DNA of 64,000 nt, taken from NCBI GenBank assembly GCA_046329495.1, contig JAXLUO010000001.1:248001-312000 (forward strand), written 5' to 3'. This DNA comes from Bog-950 sp046329495. GTDB taxonomy: Bacteria > Bacteroidota > Bacteroidia > Chitinophagales > LD1. Every line of letters begins with the position of its first letter. Within the stretch, counting starts at the first letter, position 1. The position numbers and the translations under genes are program-made. Positions 1 to 8,407 of the stretch are shown one piece after another. The notes below the pieces were generated by a model. It was not told where the DNA came from, did no database searches, and saw only the letters and a list, made by a program, of their open reading frames with translations.

Positions 1-1060
1 GCTTGGTGCGTATCAGTGCGTGTTCCAACGCTGTTTTACCAAACGTAACGCGACTGCTTAAATACTGGTAGGCTTCAATCAATGCACGACGTGCCGCGGC
101 TAACGCTGCCACGGAATTATACAATCGCGAGAGGTTCACCATCTCCACCATCACCTTAAACCCTTCAAACTCCTTGCCTACCATTTTACCGCGTGTATCG
201 GTTAAAATGCATTCGGCGCTGGCCATGCTACGTACACCTAATTTATCTTTCAGGCGTATTACCTCCATGTAATTGCGCTTACCGTTTGGCAGGGGATTTT
301 CAATCAGAAATATCGAAAGGCCTTTGGTGCCTTTTACCTCGTTATCGGTACGCGCTAAAGCAAAAATCAATTGGGCGTTGGCATTGCTGCAAAACCATTT
401 TTCGCCATTCAGCAAATACTCGTTATCGTTATCATGAGTGGCCACTGTTATGTTAGCGCCCACGTCGCTGCCACCGGTTTTTTCGGTAAGGAACATGCCA
501 CCGGTATATAATTCCGCAGCATCGTTAGTAGCAATGTGCGGCAACAAACGCGCGCGGTCTTCTTCGCGGCAGAACAAATCAATTAGGCGGGCTACACCGT
601 CGGTCATACAAAGCGGACAATACTGTCCGCACTCGCTCATGGCATACAGATAGCCGGTACTAAATCCAAGCCGTTGTTTTTCGGCGTTAAACTTTTGTTG
701 TAATGATGGTTCCCACTTTACCCGGAACATTTCGCTCTTAACGGCAATCTTCATCAGTTCCCAGTACGAAGGATGAAAACGGATCTCGTCAATATTCTCG
801 CCGGTAAAATTACGTTTCACCAACTCCGGACCTTTTTTATCAGCCAGCAGCGATAGTTCATTCATAATGCCTGCCGCCTGTGTTCCGGTGTATTCCAACT
901 TATCCTGCATGTAGCTCAAACCTTCAGTTGATACATTACGCTGCAGATAGTTGCGCAGGATCTTATCGCTCTGGTAAAAGTTGGTACTTAAACGATAGCC
1001 CTCTATCACTTTATTTTTGTGTTGGGGATAGGCAGTTGCATTTTTTACGGGGGCGTCCAT
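1..1060 (-). CDS. acyl-CoA dehydrogenase family protein (3' end outside window)
   Basis: The reading frame is open on the minus strand from an ATG at 1058-1060 to the window edge, giving the first ~353 residues; the C-terminal part is missing. The N-terminus (MDAPVKNATAYPQHKN...) and later stretches such as AMSECGQYCPLCMTDG, LTEKTGGSDVGAN and NGEKWFCSNANAQ are typical of the large acyl-CoA dehydrogenases of the AidB/FadE-like group, which use FAD to make an alpha-beta double bond in acyl-CoA thioesters. LTEKTGGSDVG and the following NGEKWFCSN form the FAD/substrate-binding part of the middle beta domain. AidB-like members run to roughly 540-600 residues, so about 60% is present. It is the last gene before the left edge and is separated by ~70 bp from a lipoprotein gene on the same strand. 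The family is clear; the substrate is not. Confidence 0.85.
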   Translation of the reverse strand, partial: MDAPVKNATAYPQHKNKVIEGYRLSTNFYQSDKILRNYLQRNVSTEGLSYMQDKLEYTGTQAAGIMNELSLLADKKGPELVKRNFTGENIDEIRFHPSYWELMKIAVKSEMFRVKWEPSLQQKFNAEKQRLGFSTGYLYAMSECGQYCPLCMTDGVARLIDLFCREEDRARLLPHIATNDAAELYTGGMFLTEKTGGSDVGANITVATHDNDNEYLLNGEKWFCSNANAQLIFALARTDNEVKGTKGLSIFLIENPLPNGKRNYMEVIRLKDKLGVRSMASAECILTDTRGKMVGKEFEGFKVMVEMVNLSRLYNSVAALAAARRALIEAYQYLSSRVTFGKTALEHALIRTK

Positions 1061-1131
1061 AACATTCACAATTTGACTGGTGAAGGTAAGGGATTTGCTG
1101 CAAGCAAAAACTGTTCTGCGTCAGTTAAGAA

Positions 1132-1881
1132 TTAATAATATTCATAGACAGAGTATGAAATCGTAGTATCAATTGGTTGTTGGAGACTATCCAACTGATG
1201 CCTTATTCCTGTTTCGCTTATTACCCGCGCAAGACTATCGAACTGATAGATATACGACAACGTGAAAAAGATTGTATCGCCCGAATACACCATAAAGTAA
1301 AAGGCGGAATCGGGGAGGTTAGGCGATGATTTTCCAAAATAAGGCATGCCGTAGTTCCGGTTACCCAGTGTGTTTACAATTTGATTTGGGTAAAAGTAGG
1401 TAGTAACGTCAGGACCCTGCATAGAACTTGCATGATCGGGCAGTGTTGCTGTTTCCGATGCCATATTGCCATCGGGGTAGTAGGTATATGTTTTCCGGCT
1501 GCTCATATACATATACTGTTCGTGCAAGGTACTATCGGCATTATACCAATATTGAAACGGGTGATAAAAGCCATTATCACTTGCAACCAAACCCTCTGTG
1601 TTTAATGAAAGACTTGTATTACCATAACTGATATAGTTCGCATTTCCATACTCGTAGACATATATGCCGTATAGGTCCTGTCTGGATTTTAATAACCAGC
1701 TAACTGTATCGTACCGAAAGGAGGTAACGGTAACGTTGCCATTGGCTGTTACCGTTTTTTTGGTTACCAGCGGATAAGGTGGTTGCGGATTATTAACCGA
1801 TGGTATAGTTGGCGGTTGCTCCTTGCGGCATCCGAGCAAGCAACAAGATAGCAGCAGAATAAATAGGGGTAGCGTTTTCAT
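1132..1881 (-). CDS. putative lipoprotein, function unknown
   Basis: The 249-residue protein begins with a short hydrophobic signal sequence ending in LLGC, a good lipobox with the lipidated Cys at residue 18, so it should be a membrane-anchored lipoprotein. The mature part is rich in Tyr, Ser, Thr and Asn and contains repeated short YxYG/YxYY-type patterns (for example YGIYVYEYGNANYISYG), resembling the uncharacterised beta-rich lipoproteins with YD-like repeats common in Bacteroidota. No catalytic motif is visible. The stop is ~70 bp upstream of the acyl-CoA dehydrogenase start. The next gene to the right is divergent, so this gene probably has its own promoter in 1882-1940. I do not recognise a specific family. 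Confidence 0.75.
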   Translation of the reverse strand: MKTLPLFILLLSCCLLGCRKEQPPTIPSVNNPQPPYPLVTKKTVTANGNVTVTSFRYDTVSWLLKSRQDLYGIYVYEYGNANYISYGNTSLSLNTEGLVASDNGFYHPFQYWYNADSTLHEQYMYMSSRKTYTYYPDGNMASETATLPDHASSMQGPDVTTYFYPNQIVNTLGNRNYGMPYFGKSSPNLPDSAFYFMVYSGDTIFFTLSYIYQFDSLARVISETGIRHQLDSLQQPIDTTISYSVYEYY

Positions 1882-1940
1882 TCCTTTAAAATAAGCCTTT
1901 TTTTCATGTCGGCATCCATCCTAATAATTAAAATTGCGGT

Positions 1941-2543
1941 ATGAAACCTATTGCCCGCCGTACTGTAAATGCCGCCCGCCCAAACAAAAAGCAAATTGAA
2001 CAAATGTGGCTTGACCTAAACTATAAGGTGGTGGAGCAAGAGTTTGAGTATGTTGATTTGCTAAAACAGCATATAGGCGGTACGGTGTTCTTCAAAGGTT
2101 TCCTATTCGCCGAGAATGACACCTTTGACTGGTTTTGCGCGGGCGGACTGCTGCATGAAATAGATTTCTTTCCGAAGTTCCTTTCGCGCCCAACGGTAAT
2201 CGATTCGTTTGGTGAAAATCAATTTAGTTATTCGGCCGCAAAACCGCCGTTGTTTGAGTTAAAGTCCGGCTTTGTGGTGGATGGCGAATTAGCGCGTCTG
2301 CTGTATGAAGGCGGGGCGTATGGCTCTACCTATAAACAATCGCCAGCAGAAGCAAAAACCGATGCCCGTATTTTTTGCGCGCAATTATTTCAGGAGAAAT
2401 ATAACGCGCAGGCGCTGCGCTATTATACCTCTACCCATGCCTGGAATACATGGTTTAAAGGCTTGATCATCGATTACACTTACATGCTGTTCTGCTTAGA
2501 AACACGTACCCTTTGGATGCTGTGTTTTACGGATGTGGATTAG
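1941..2543 (+). CDS. hypothetical protein
   Basis: A 200-residue, probably cytoplasmic protein with no signal peptide or membrane segment. The first ~20 residues are basic (MKPIARRTVNAARPNKK), followed by a mixed alpha/beta sequence rich in aromatic residues (FFKGFLFAENDTFDWFCAGG, and near the C-terminus YTYMLFCLETRTLWMLCF). I do not recognise the family. Codon use resembles the neighbours. It is the only plus-strand gene in the first 16 kb, and its last 4 bp overlap the 3' end of the convergent beta-barrel gene at 2540. The ATG at 1941 follows an A/T-rich stretch without an SD sequence, as expected in Bacteroidota. Length and coding character support a real gene; no function can be proposed. 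Confidence 0.65.
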   Translation: MKPIARRTVNAARPNKKQIEQMWLDLNYKVVEQEFEYVDLLKQHIGGTVFFKGFLFAENDTFDWFCAGGLLHEIDFFPKFLSRPTVIDSFGENQFSYSAAKPPLFELKSGFVVDGELARLLYEGGAYGSTYKQSPAEAKTDARIFCAQLFQEKYNAQALRYYTSTHAWNTWFKGLIIDYTYMLFCLETRTLWMLCFTDVD

Positions 2544-3316
2544 GCTTTCTTCTTCACTGCAAAAAACAAAGTCACATTCAACCCTGCCCCATATAAATGT
2601 TCAGTTATAGGAGTATGAATGTTTTTTAGCGCCTGTACATAGGCCATCGGCATTATGCGCAGTTGTAATAAAGGGTTGATGTTGTATTGCATACCAATGC
2701 CGATAAATGGAGAGATGTTTACACGCACAAATGGATCGTTCCCCTTTACACGTTGGTGCCTTTCGCTACCATCACTTTTATAAGTTATCCATTCGGCATA
2801 ACTGCTCAGCAAAAAGTTAATGTTGCAGCCCGTGCTTACTAATCCCTGCACTTTCCTTTTACCGAAAGTAAAATTTGCAGCAAGCGGCAGGTTCAGGTAG
2901 TTGTATCCGTAAGTTCCCGACAGTCCCCGGTAGATGCTATCTGCGGTTCCTTCAAAACCGCTTAAAATCATCTTTTTATTGCGATACATATAACAGACGT
3001 AATCAATACCCGTTTCTGTCGTAAAAAATTTATTTACCCAAATGCTTATCCGCCCACCTGCACTAATTCCAATGAAGGGCACCTCGTACTTATTTCGTCC
3101 GCTCACTACACCCTGTTCACCTATGTCGTCAAGCCCGCCTGGCTCTACAATCCTCTTGTTGATTGTTAACCACCTGTAATTGAACCCGGGGCTAACCGAC
3201 ACTCCGACCTTTATGTGCTCGGCAAAGTTGATTTTGGGTTTTTTCTTTTTTTGATCGCCACCGGCAAAGGCGGAGCAAACCTGCAATAGCAGGAGCAAAA
3301 AAAATAGTTGTCGCAT
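2540..3316 (-). CDS. outer-membrane beta-barrel protein (PorT-like)
   Basis: I start the gene at the internal ATG at 3314-3316 rather than the frame-opening ATG at 3385, because a signal peptide (MRQLFFLLLLLQVCSAFA) begins exactly there; the 23 residues before it lack signal-peptide character. After a lysine-rich linker, the ~230-residue body alternates polar and hydrophobic/aromatic residues, as in small 8-stranded barrels of the Bacteroidetes OMP_b-brl / PorT type (for example VGVSVSPGFNYRWLTI, FVRVNISPFIGIGMQYNI), and the last strand ends in an aromatic-containing LNVTLFFAV. The protein should sit in the outer membrane. Its 3' end overlaps the convergent gene at 1941-2543 by 4 bp. No specific role can be assigned. 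Confidence 0.75.
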   Translation of the reverse strand: MRQLFFLLLLLQVCSAFAGGDQKKKKPKINFAEHIKVGVSVSPGFNYRWLTINKRIVEPGGLDDIGEQGVVSGRNKYEVPFIGISAGGRISIWVNKFFTTETGIDYVCYMYRNKKMILSGFEGTADSIYRGLSGTYGYNYLNLPLAANFTFGKRKVQGLVSTGCNINFLLSSYAEWITYKSDGSERHQRVKGNDPFVRVNISPFIGIGMQYNINPLLQLRIMPMAYVQALKNIHTPITEHLYGAGLNVTLFFAVKKKA

Positions 3317-3426
3317 GGGTCCTTGTTTTAATACAGACGAAGCGAACCTATAAAAGGTTCCCCGGGCCTGCGCAACAAAACGCATAGCAATAAGTATTAT
3401 TCTGTGTTATAACTTGTAAATAGGTT

Positions 3427-4755
3427 TTACTGTGTAACCACCAGGGTTTGGCCGGTTTTAATTTCAGCGGTTTCCAGCTTGTTGATGTTCTTCAACTCAT
3501 CCACCGTAGTATTAAACTTACGTGCAATGGAATAGAGCGTATCGGTTTTCTGCACCTGATACTCCTGTGCATTGCTGAGTATTACCGGCTTCGGGAAATT
3601 GTTGGCCTGGTTAGTGGTTGTTGTAGTAGTGTTTGTGCTGCCGCGTATACTGGCACCGGTAGTATTTTTATCGCGGGTCTTTAAATACTCAGCGTAGGTC
3701 ATACTACGAGGCGGCTCGCTGCGCTTATCCTGCAGGTTTAATACCTCTCCTGAATAAGGTTGGTCGTTCAGGCGCATTTGGTTTTTGGCATACAGATCTT
3801 TCAGGCGTATTCCGTTTTTCTGGGAAATATCGCGCATGGTTTCGCCGCTTTGCACTGTGTAAGTGGCATTGGAACCCTTCGGACGTTTAGCCTGTAAAAA
3901 GATATACTCGCCGTTTTTAAAATGCTCACCAGTACCCAGATCATTAAAGGTCATAATCCAGGTGTAATCGATATTGTAATCAAAGGCAATGGTGAAAGGA
4001 TCCTCATCGCCTTTTGCTTTTACTGCACGCACACCGTTAATCAGCAGTTCTTCGCGTTGGTCCTGCACCACCTTTTCGGCGGCAAACAAAGGTTTGTGTT
4101 CGGTTTTAACAGTGGGCACATCGCTAACTACCACGGTACTGGTTACCATTTCCGTTTCGTTCGATTTTTTCTCTCCGCCAACTTCCTTCTCCTTTACCGG
4201 TTTTGCTTCGGTAATCAATGGATTGGTTTTGCCCTCCATTATAGCAACAGCCTGCTGATCGTACTCATACAACTTATAGTCCTCGATGTAAGTAATCAGT
4301 AAGCTGGCGTATTGCTTGTTGGTAGCATAGCCGGCGCTCTTTAAGCCATATGCCCAGCTTTTGTAATCGGTGATAGGTAGTTGAAACAAACCGGCATACC
4401 ATTTACGGCTGGTTAAAAAGTCGGAGTGGTCGGCATATGAATCGCGGGCATTGTCGTATACGCGGAAACATTCCTGTGGCAGGTCATCATCGTGATACAT
4501 CTTCTTGCCGGTCCATTCTTCCTTACACTTAATACCAAAGTGGTTATTGGCCTGTTTGGCCAGCGAAGACGTTCCTGCGCCTGTTTCCAGCAGTCCCTGC
4601 GCCAGGGTAATGCTGGCAGGCACTTTGGCGCGTATCATCTCGTCTATAGCAACCTGCTTATAGTTATCAATGTAATCCAATATCTCTTGCTTTTGCTGCG
4701 CGGTAGCGGGCAATAAGGCGCATAAAAAGGCTATGGCTATCAGGTGTTTACGCAT
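3427..4755 (-). CDS. GH73-type glucosaminidase with C-terminal LysM domains
   Basis: The protein (442 residues from the ATG at 4753-4755) starts with a signal peptide (MRKHLIAIAFLCALLPATAQ). Residues ~20-165 form a FlgJ/LytD-like N-acetylglucosaminidase domain that cleaves the glycan strands of peptidoglycan: the usual QGLLETGAGTSSLA motif with the catalytic Glu, then NNHFGIKC, and later YATNKQYA. A polar linker of ~100 residues follows, then two LysM peptidoglycan-binding modules, near residues 295-340 (TYTVQSGETMRDIS) and 398-442 (EYQVQKTDTLYSIARKF). The upstream ATG at 4788 would add 11 residues that spoil the signal peptide. The gene is probably a periplasmic or outer-membrane-associated cell-wall hydrolase. 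Two DnaA-box-like 9-mers (4781-4789 and 4792-4800) lie just upstream of the start. Confidence 0.88.
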   Translation of the reverse strand: MRKHLIAIAFLCALLPATAQQKQEILDYIDNYKQVAIDEMIRAKVPASITLAQGLLETGAGTSSLAKQANNHFGIKCKEEWTGKKMYHDDDLPQECFRVYDNARDSYADHSDFLTSRKWYAGLFQLPITDYKSWAYGLKSAGYATNKQYASLLITYIEDYKLYEYDQQAVAIMEGKTNPLITEAKPVKEKEVGGEKKSNETEMVTSTVVVSDVPTVKTEHKPLFAAEKVVQDQREELLINGVRAVKAKGDEDPFTIAFDYNIDYTWIMTFNDLGTGEHFKNGEYIFLQAKRPKGSNATYTVQSGETMRDISQKNGIRLKDLYAKNQMRLNDQPYSGEVLNLQDKRSEPPRSMTYAEYLKTRDKNTTGASIRGSTNTTTTTTNQANNFPKPVILSNAQEYQVQKTDTLYSIARKFNTTVDELKNINKLETAEIKTGQTLVVTQ

Positions 4756-4832
4756 GGAGGCAGTTTTTCCCGCTACGAACTTATCCACAGTTTGTCCACA
4801 GTTTAACGTGAGATTTGGACAAAATGTTGTGC

Positions 4833-5468
4833 TTAAACCAGTTTCTGTGCAATATTTAGTCCATCCCGCAGGGGCAGAATGAAGTTTTTAACTCTTTTAT
4901 CGTTCCGCACCAGTTGATTGTAGGCATCAATGGCCTGCGTATCCTTATCTTTTTTCTCCTCCGCCACCTTACCGCTCCACAGTACATTATCGGCAATGAT
5001 GTAGCCGCCCTTGCGCACTTTATCAAAAACCATTTCGTAATAGGCGCAATAGTTTTGCTTATCGGCATCTATAAAAACAATATCGAATGTGTCGGTAAGC
5101 GTCGGAATAATTTTTCGGGCATCGCCGTACTGCGCGATGATCTTTTCTTTCAAACCGGCTTTCTCGAAGTATTTCGAAGAGAGCGGCTCCAGTTCTTCGT
5201 TTATATCAAGCGTATACAACAAGCCATCTTCTGCTAAACCTTTCGCTAAGCAAATGGCCGAGTAACCGGTAAACGTGCCGATTTCCAAAATGCGCTTCGG
5301 CTGTATCATGCCGCTGATAAATTCCAAAAACAAACCCTGCAGGTGGCCGCTCAGCATCCAAGGCATTTGCACCTTTAAATGCGTTTCGCGGGTTAGCTCC
5401 TGCAGTACACTATCTTCCGGCGAAGAAGTTGCCTGTATATATTTTTCTAATGCGTCGGTTAATTGCAT
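4833..5468 (-). CDS. class I SAM-dependent O-methyltransferase
   Basis: The 211-residue protein belongs to the caffeoyl-CoA/catechol O-methyltransferase family (Methyltransf_3). The SAM-binding motif I is RILEIGTFTGYSA at residues 59-71; the metal-binding acidic motif FIDADKQNY lies at ~132-140 and a second metal-binding DN pair in IIADNVLWSGKV at ~158-168. The length is normal for bacterial members. These enzymes methylate hydroxyl groups of small aromatic or catechol-like molecules with a divalent metal ion; the actual substrate here is unknown. The gene lies between the glucosaminidase (same strand, 44 bp plus leader downstream) and idi, from which it is separated by a clear terminator, so it probably has its own promoter. 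Confidence 0.88.
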   Translation of the reverse strand: MQLTDALEKYIQATSSPEDSVLQELTRETHLKVQMPWMLSGHLQGLFLEFISGMIQPKRILEIGTFTGYSAICLAKGLAEDGLLYTLDINEELEPLSSKYFEKAGLKEKIIAQYGDARKIIPTLTDTFDIVFIDADKQNYCAYYEMVFDKVRKGGYIIADNVLWSGKVAEEKKDKDTQAIDAYNQLVRNDKRVKNFILPLRDGLNIAQKLV

Positions 5469-5470
5469 AA

Positions 5471-5500
5471 TAAAAAATGAACCCCGCCATTTGTGCGGGG
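5471..5500 (-). terminator. Rho-independent terminator after idi
   Basis: Read on the minus strand, the arms CCCCGC (5495-5500) and GCGGGG (5482-5487) pair across a 7-nt loop, and the stem is followed by a T-rich tract (TTCATTTTTTA). It lies 7 nt beyond the idi stop codon and would end that transcript before the O-methyltransferase gene. Confidence 0.75.
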
Positions 5501-5506
5501 CCGTTA

Positions 5507-6040
5507 TTAAATCGTTCCTCTTTTTTTCATTTCCTCCAGTATAACCTTAAACCAGAAGGAATACTCTTCGGGCTTTGCTGCTATATCCGCCAATACCGCT
5601 TCGGTGCTCATCCAGCGTATTGCATTTACTTCCTCGCGGTTAAATTCGAAAGGCTGGTTGTATACGCCGGTAAATACGGTATCATATTCCCATTCGGTGA
5701 GGCCGCTCTTTTCGTCATGCGCTTTATAGATGAAATGAAACTGCTCGGTTAGCGGTGTGCGAAAACCCAACTCTTCAAACAATCTTCTTTCGGCAGCTTC
5801 TGCAAAGCTTTCGTTTTTGCGCGGGTGACTGCAACAGGTATTACTCCATATGCCGGCCCAGTGGTATTTGTTGAAAGCACGCTGTTGCACCAGCATTTCG
5901 CCTTTGTCGTTAAAAATAATTACGCTGATAGCGCGATGCAGCAAGCCTTTGGTGTGGGCTTCCAATTTACCTACATAACCCAGCACTTCGTTCTGCTCAT
6001 CTACTAACACTACTTGCTCTTCCTTATTCAAATCTTCCAT
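5507..6040 (-). CDS. idi: isopentenyl-diphosphate delta-isomerase (type 1)
   Basis: This Nudix-fold enzyme interconverts isopentenyl and dimethylallyl diphosphate in isoprenoid synthesis. With the ATG at 6038-6040 the protein has 177 residues; the frame also allows a GTG at 6067, adding 9 residues that I consider less likely. The catalytic Cys is in NTCCSHPR (C70), and the second catalytic acidic position is in LTEWEYD (E116/E118). The early stretch HRAISVIIFNDKGEMLVQQR and the Nudix-like FAEAAERRLFEELGF (~79-93) are standard for type 1 enzymes. A rho-independent terminator follows the stop codon. The next gene upstream on the same strand, a gamma carbonic anhydrase homologue, is 50 bp away, so the two may be co-transcribed. 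Confidence 0.93.
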   Translation of the reverse strand: MEDLNKEEQVVLVDEQNEVLGYVGKLEAHTKGLLHRAISVIIFNDKGEMLVQQRAFNKYHWAGIWSNTCCSHPRKNESFAEAAERRLFEELGFRTPLTEQFHFIYKAHDEKSGLTEWEYDTVFTGVYNQPFEFNREEVNAIRWMSTEAVLADIAAKPEEYSFWFKVILEEMKKRGTI

Positions 6041-6091
6041 GTGTAGTTCATTTACATTTTCGTTCACGTTTATAAATCGCGTCTTCGGTTC

Positions 6092-6634
6092 TTATTCGGT
6101 TGCTCCTGCGGCTTCATCACTCTCCTTAAACCATCCGGCATACATCACATAGTTATTACCGATGCGCTCAATCAGGTTGCGGAAATTTTCTACATCAATA
6201 TCCTTCACCCGTTTAGCCGGTACGCCTGCATAAATACTACCGGGCTCAACAATGGTATTTTCCAGCACAACGCTGCCGGCGGCAATAATGCTGTTCTCTC
6301 CTATCACAGCATGGTCCATTACAATGGCACCCATACCGATCAGCACATTATCTTTTACGGTGCAGCCGTGCACAATAGCGCGGTGGCCAATCGAAACAAA
6401 ATTACCAATAGTGGTGGGCGCCTTTTGATAGGTGCAATGGATAATCGCTGCATCCTGGATATTCACTTTATTGCCAATGCGGATGGAGTGCACATCGCCG
6501 CGCACTACAGCCGTAAACCACACGCTGCAATCATCGCCCATTACCACATCACCCACAACGGTGCTGTTTTCTGCCAGGTAGCAGTTAGCTCCAAATTGTG
6601 GTGTAATACCATTCACTGTTTTTATCAATGCCAT
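6092..6634 (-). CDS. gamma carbonic anhydrase family protein
   Basis: The 180-residue protein has a left-handed beta-helix built from hexapeptide repeats (for example IGNFVSIGHRAIV, IGENSIIAAG), like YrdA/PaaY and Cam. Three histidines at residues 66, 84 and 89 (IIHC, SIGHRAIVHG) have the spacing of the zinc ligands of gamma carbonic anhydrases, so a metal site at the trimer interface is expected. Real carbonic anhydrase activity is often unproven in this subgroup. I chose the ATG at 6632-6634 because MALIKTVNGITPQFG is where family members begin; the frame opens 13 codons earlier. It lies between idi and the Ig-like lipoprotein gene, all on the same strand. Confidence 0.88.
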   Translation of the reverse strand: MALIKTVNGITPQFGANCYLAENSTVVGDVVMGDDCSVWFTAVVRGDVHSIRIGNKVNIQDAAIIHCTYQKAPTTIGNFVSIGHRAIVHGCTVKDNVLIGMGAIVMDHAVIGENSIIAAGSVVLENTIVEPGSIYAGVPAKRVKDIDVENFRNLIERIGNNYVMYAGWFKESDEAAGATE

Positions 6635-6706
6635 GCCGCAAGAATAAGGATTTACACCTAAAGCTATTTGCACAATAACAGAAGCGCATACAATTGCTAA
6701 AGCCGT

Positions 6707-8407
6707 TTAAAACTTCACTTCAATATCCAGATCCCAATTGCCTTTCAGGTTGTACACATCTTTGATGTTAATGACACGCTCGGGCTGTCGTTTCAATTTA
6801 AAATTGCCTGTATCCCACACACCGTTTTGATTGCGGTCTTCAATTACAACTACATGATAAGCGCCTTCGGGCTGCATGGGCAGATCCACTTTTTTCTCCT
6901 TATTACCGATCGTGAAGATCTCCTTTACGGTTGCGTTAGTTGCATCTAATAATTTCACTATATAAGGTATAGTGCTATTCTCCACTTTTAGGGTTAGATG
7001 AATATTGCCGTAGCTGTCCTTTCCGGTAGTGCGGAACTTCCACTGCAGTGCCGGGTTCCACAAACCATAAATATCGCGGAAGCTTGAATCGGGGATGGTA
7101 ACGGTATAGTCCGTTTTTTCCTTTCGCTGAAAATCGAAAATCAGCGACTGCCGTCTTTCGGGTTCCAGCTTAAAAGGGACGCTGACCACTTTTCCGGACG
7201 AATCTTCTGTAATTTGAAGGGCTTTAGAATCGTTTAGTTCGAGCAATGGCCGGGTCAGCTCGATTTTAAGCGACGCATTTAGGCCTTGTATGTTCGGAAC
7301 AGTACCTAATTCTGGCTTTCCATCTCTTGCAACTGATTGATTTACAGTTCTTATCGCGTATTTTTTGTTTAACATCATGCTATCTCGGGCAATTGTTTTC
7401 AGATCAATTCTCACCGTGTCTAAAAGTGTATCGTTTGCCACGAGGAACAATTCCAATTTCTTATCGTAATAATTTGAAAACCAAACTATTGCAGTGTCTT
7501 TTGTAGGGTAAAACCAGGCATGATAGCCACCCGAAAACACGTTTGCGTCGGCTTTAAACTTTTCTACCGGTGCCGTATAGGTTACCATCAGCTTTCCGGG
7601 CTCTATGCTTTTAACATTTTGGAATTTCAAGCGTTTAAAGCCTTCATTAAAGGCCACCAATTCAATCTGCTTAGGAAGCGTATCTGTTAAATCCAACGTT
7701 GAGTCCATAAACGCGATGTTCTCATTTGGCTGATCGTATTCATAATTGAAATTCTGATCCTTCAACGCATACACATTATACTTCGCTGCTTTTACATTTT
7801 TGATTTCGAAACTTCCGTTCTTGTCGGTACGCGTAAAGTAAACCGGACGCATTTTCAAAAAGCCATCCGCAGTATCTCCCGGATATAAACTCACCACATA
7901 ATCCTCTGCAGGTAATCCCGTTTCGGCCAGTTTTACAATGCCGCTAACGCGTTGCGAATCGATGTAATCGCCCGTTGAAAATACGTAGGTGAAGTTTTGC
8001 AGCACCTTTCCTTCGGTAACATTCTTGATGTCGTCTCCGAAGTTGATGGTATAAGTGGTGTTTGCGCGGAGCTGATTTTTGAGCACGCTCACCAGGTGTT
8101 TGCCCTGCACTTTAAAGACAGGTTTTGGCTCCATCGGTGGAGATGTTAGCGTATGCGCAAAGCCGGTGTTCTGTATAAACTCATCGAATTTAATATCAAT
8201 TTGCTTCGCTGCAAAGTGCGTACTTTGGTTAGGAGGGCTTGCTTCTTTTACAACCGGTGGCGTTTCATCTATCTTGCCGCCCTGGGGTGCAACTTCCTGG
8301 GCGCAGCGATATTGCAAGCTTGCCACCAATAAAATACCAAGCAATCGCAGGTAGCGATTGCTAAATCCACCCTTTAAATTCATCCGGCTATTCAATTCAC
8401 TAAGCAT
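6707..8407 (-). CDS. Ig-like (Big_5) domain lipoprotein
   Basis: The protein has 566 residues, or 558 if it starts at the second Met (ATG at 8383). A hydrophobic segment (YLRLLGILLVASLQYRC) ends in Cys35 followed by AQEVAPQGGKIDETPPVV; family members usually have the lipidated Cys just before such a GG-x-D-x-PP segment, although the residues before this Cys are not a canonical lipobox. Residues ~40-150 form a Big_5 Ig-like domain (PPNQSTHFAAKQIDIKFDEF, TYTINFGDDIKN, YVFSTGDYIDS); the rest is beta-rich, with a carboxypeptidase-regulatory-like stretch (SGIVKLAETGLPAEDYVVSLYP) and a C-terminal segment containing the calcium-like DRNQNGVWDTG. Its ATG directly follows the mnmG stop codon, so translational coupling is likely. 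The function of this common Bacteroidota family is unknown. Confidence 0.82.
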   Translation of the reverse strand: MLSELNSRMNLKGGFSNRYLRLLGILLVASLQYRCAQEVAPQGGKIDETPPVVKEASPPNQSTHFAAKQIDIKFDEFIQNTGFAHTLTSPPMEPKPVFKVQGKHLVSVLKNQLRANTTYTINFGDDIKNVTEGKVLQNFTYVFSTGDYIDSQRVSGIVKLAETGLPAEDYVVSLYPGDTADGFLKMRPVYFTRTDKNGSFEIKNVKAAKYNVYALKDQNFNYEYDQPNENIAFMDSTLDLTDTLPKQIELVAFNEGFKRLKFQNVKSIEPGKLMVTYTAPVEKFKADANVFSGGYHAWFYPTKDTAIVWFSNYYDKKLELFLVANDTLLDTVRIDLKTIARDSMMLNKKYAIRTVNQSVARDGKPELGTVPNIQGLNASLKIELTRPLLELNDSKALQITEDSSGKVVSVPFKLEPERRQSLIFDFQRKEKTDYTVTIPDSSFRDIYGLWNPALQWKFRTTGKDSYGNIHLTLKVENSTIPYIVKLLDATNATVKEIFTIGNKEKKVDLPMQPEGAYHVVVIEDRNQNGVWDTGNFKLKRQPERVINIKDVYNLKGNWDLDIEVKF

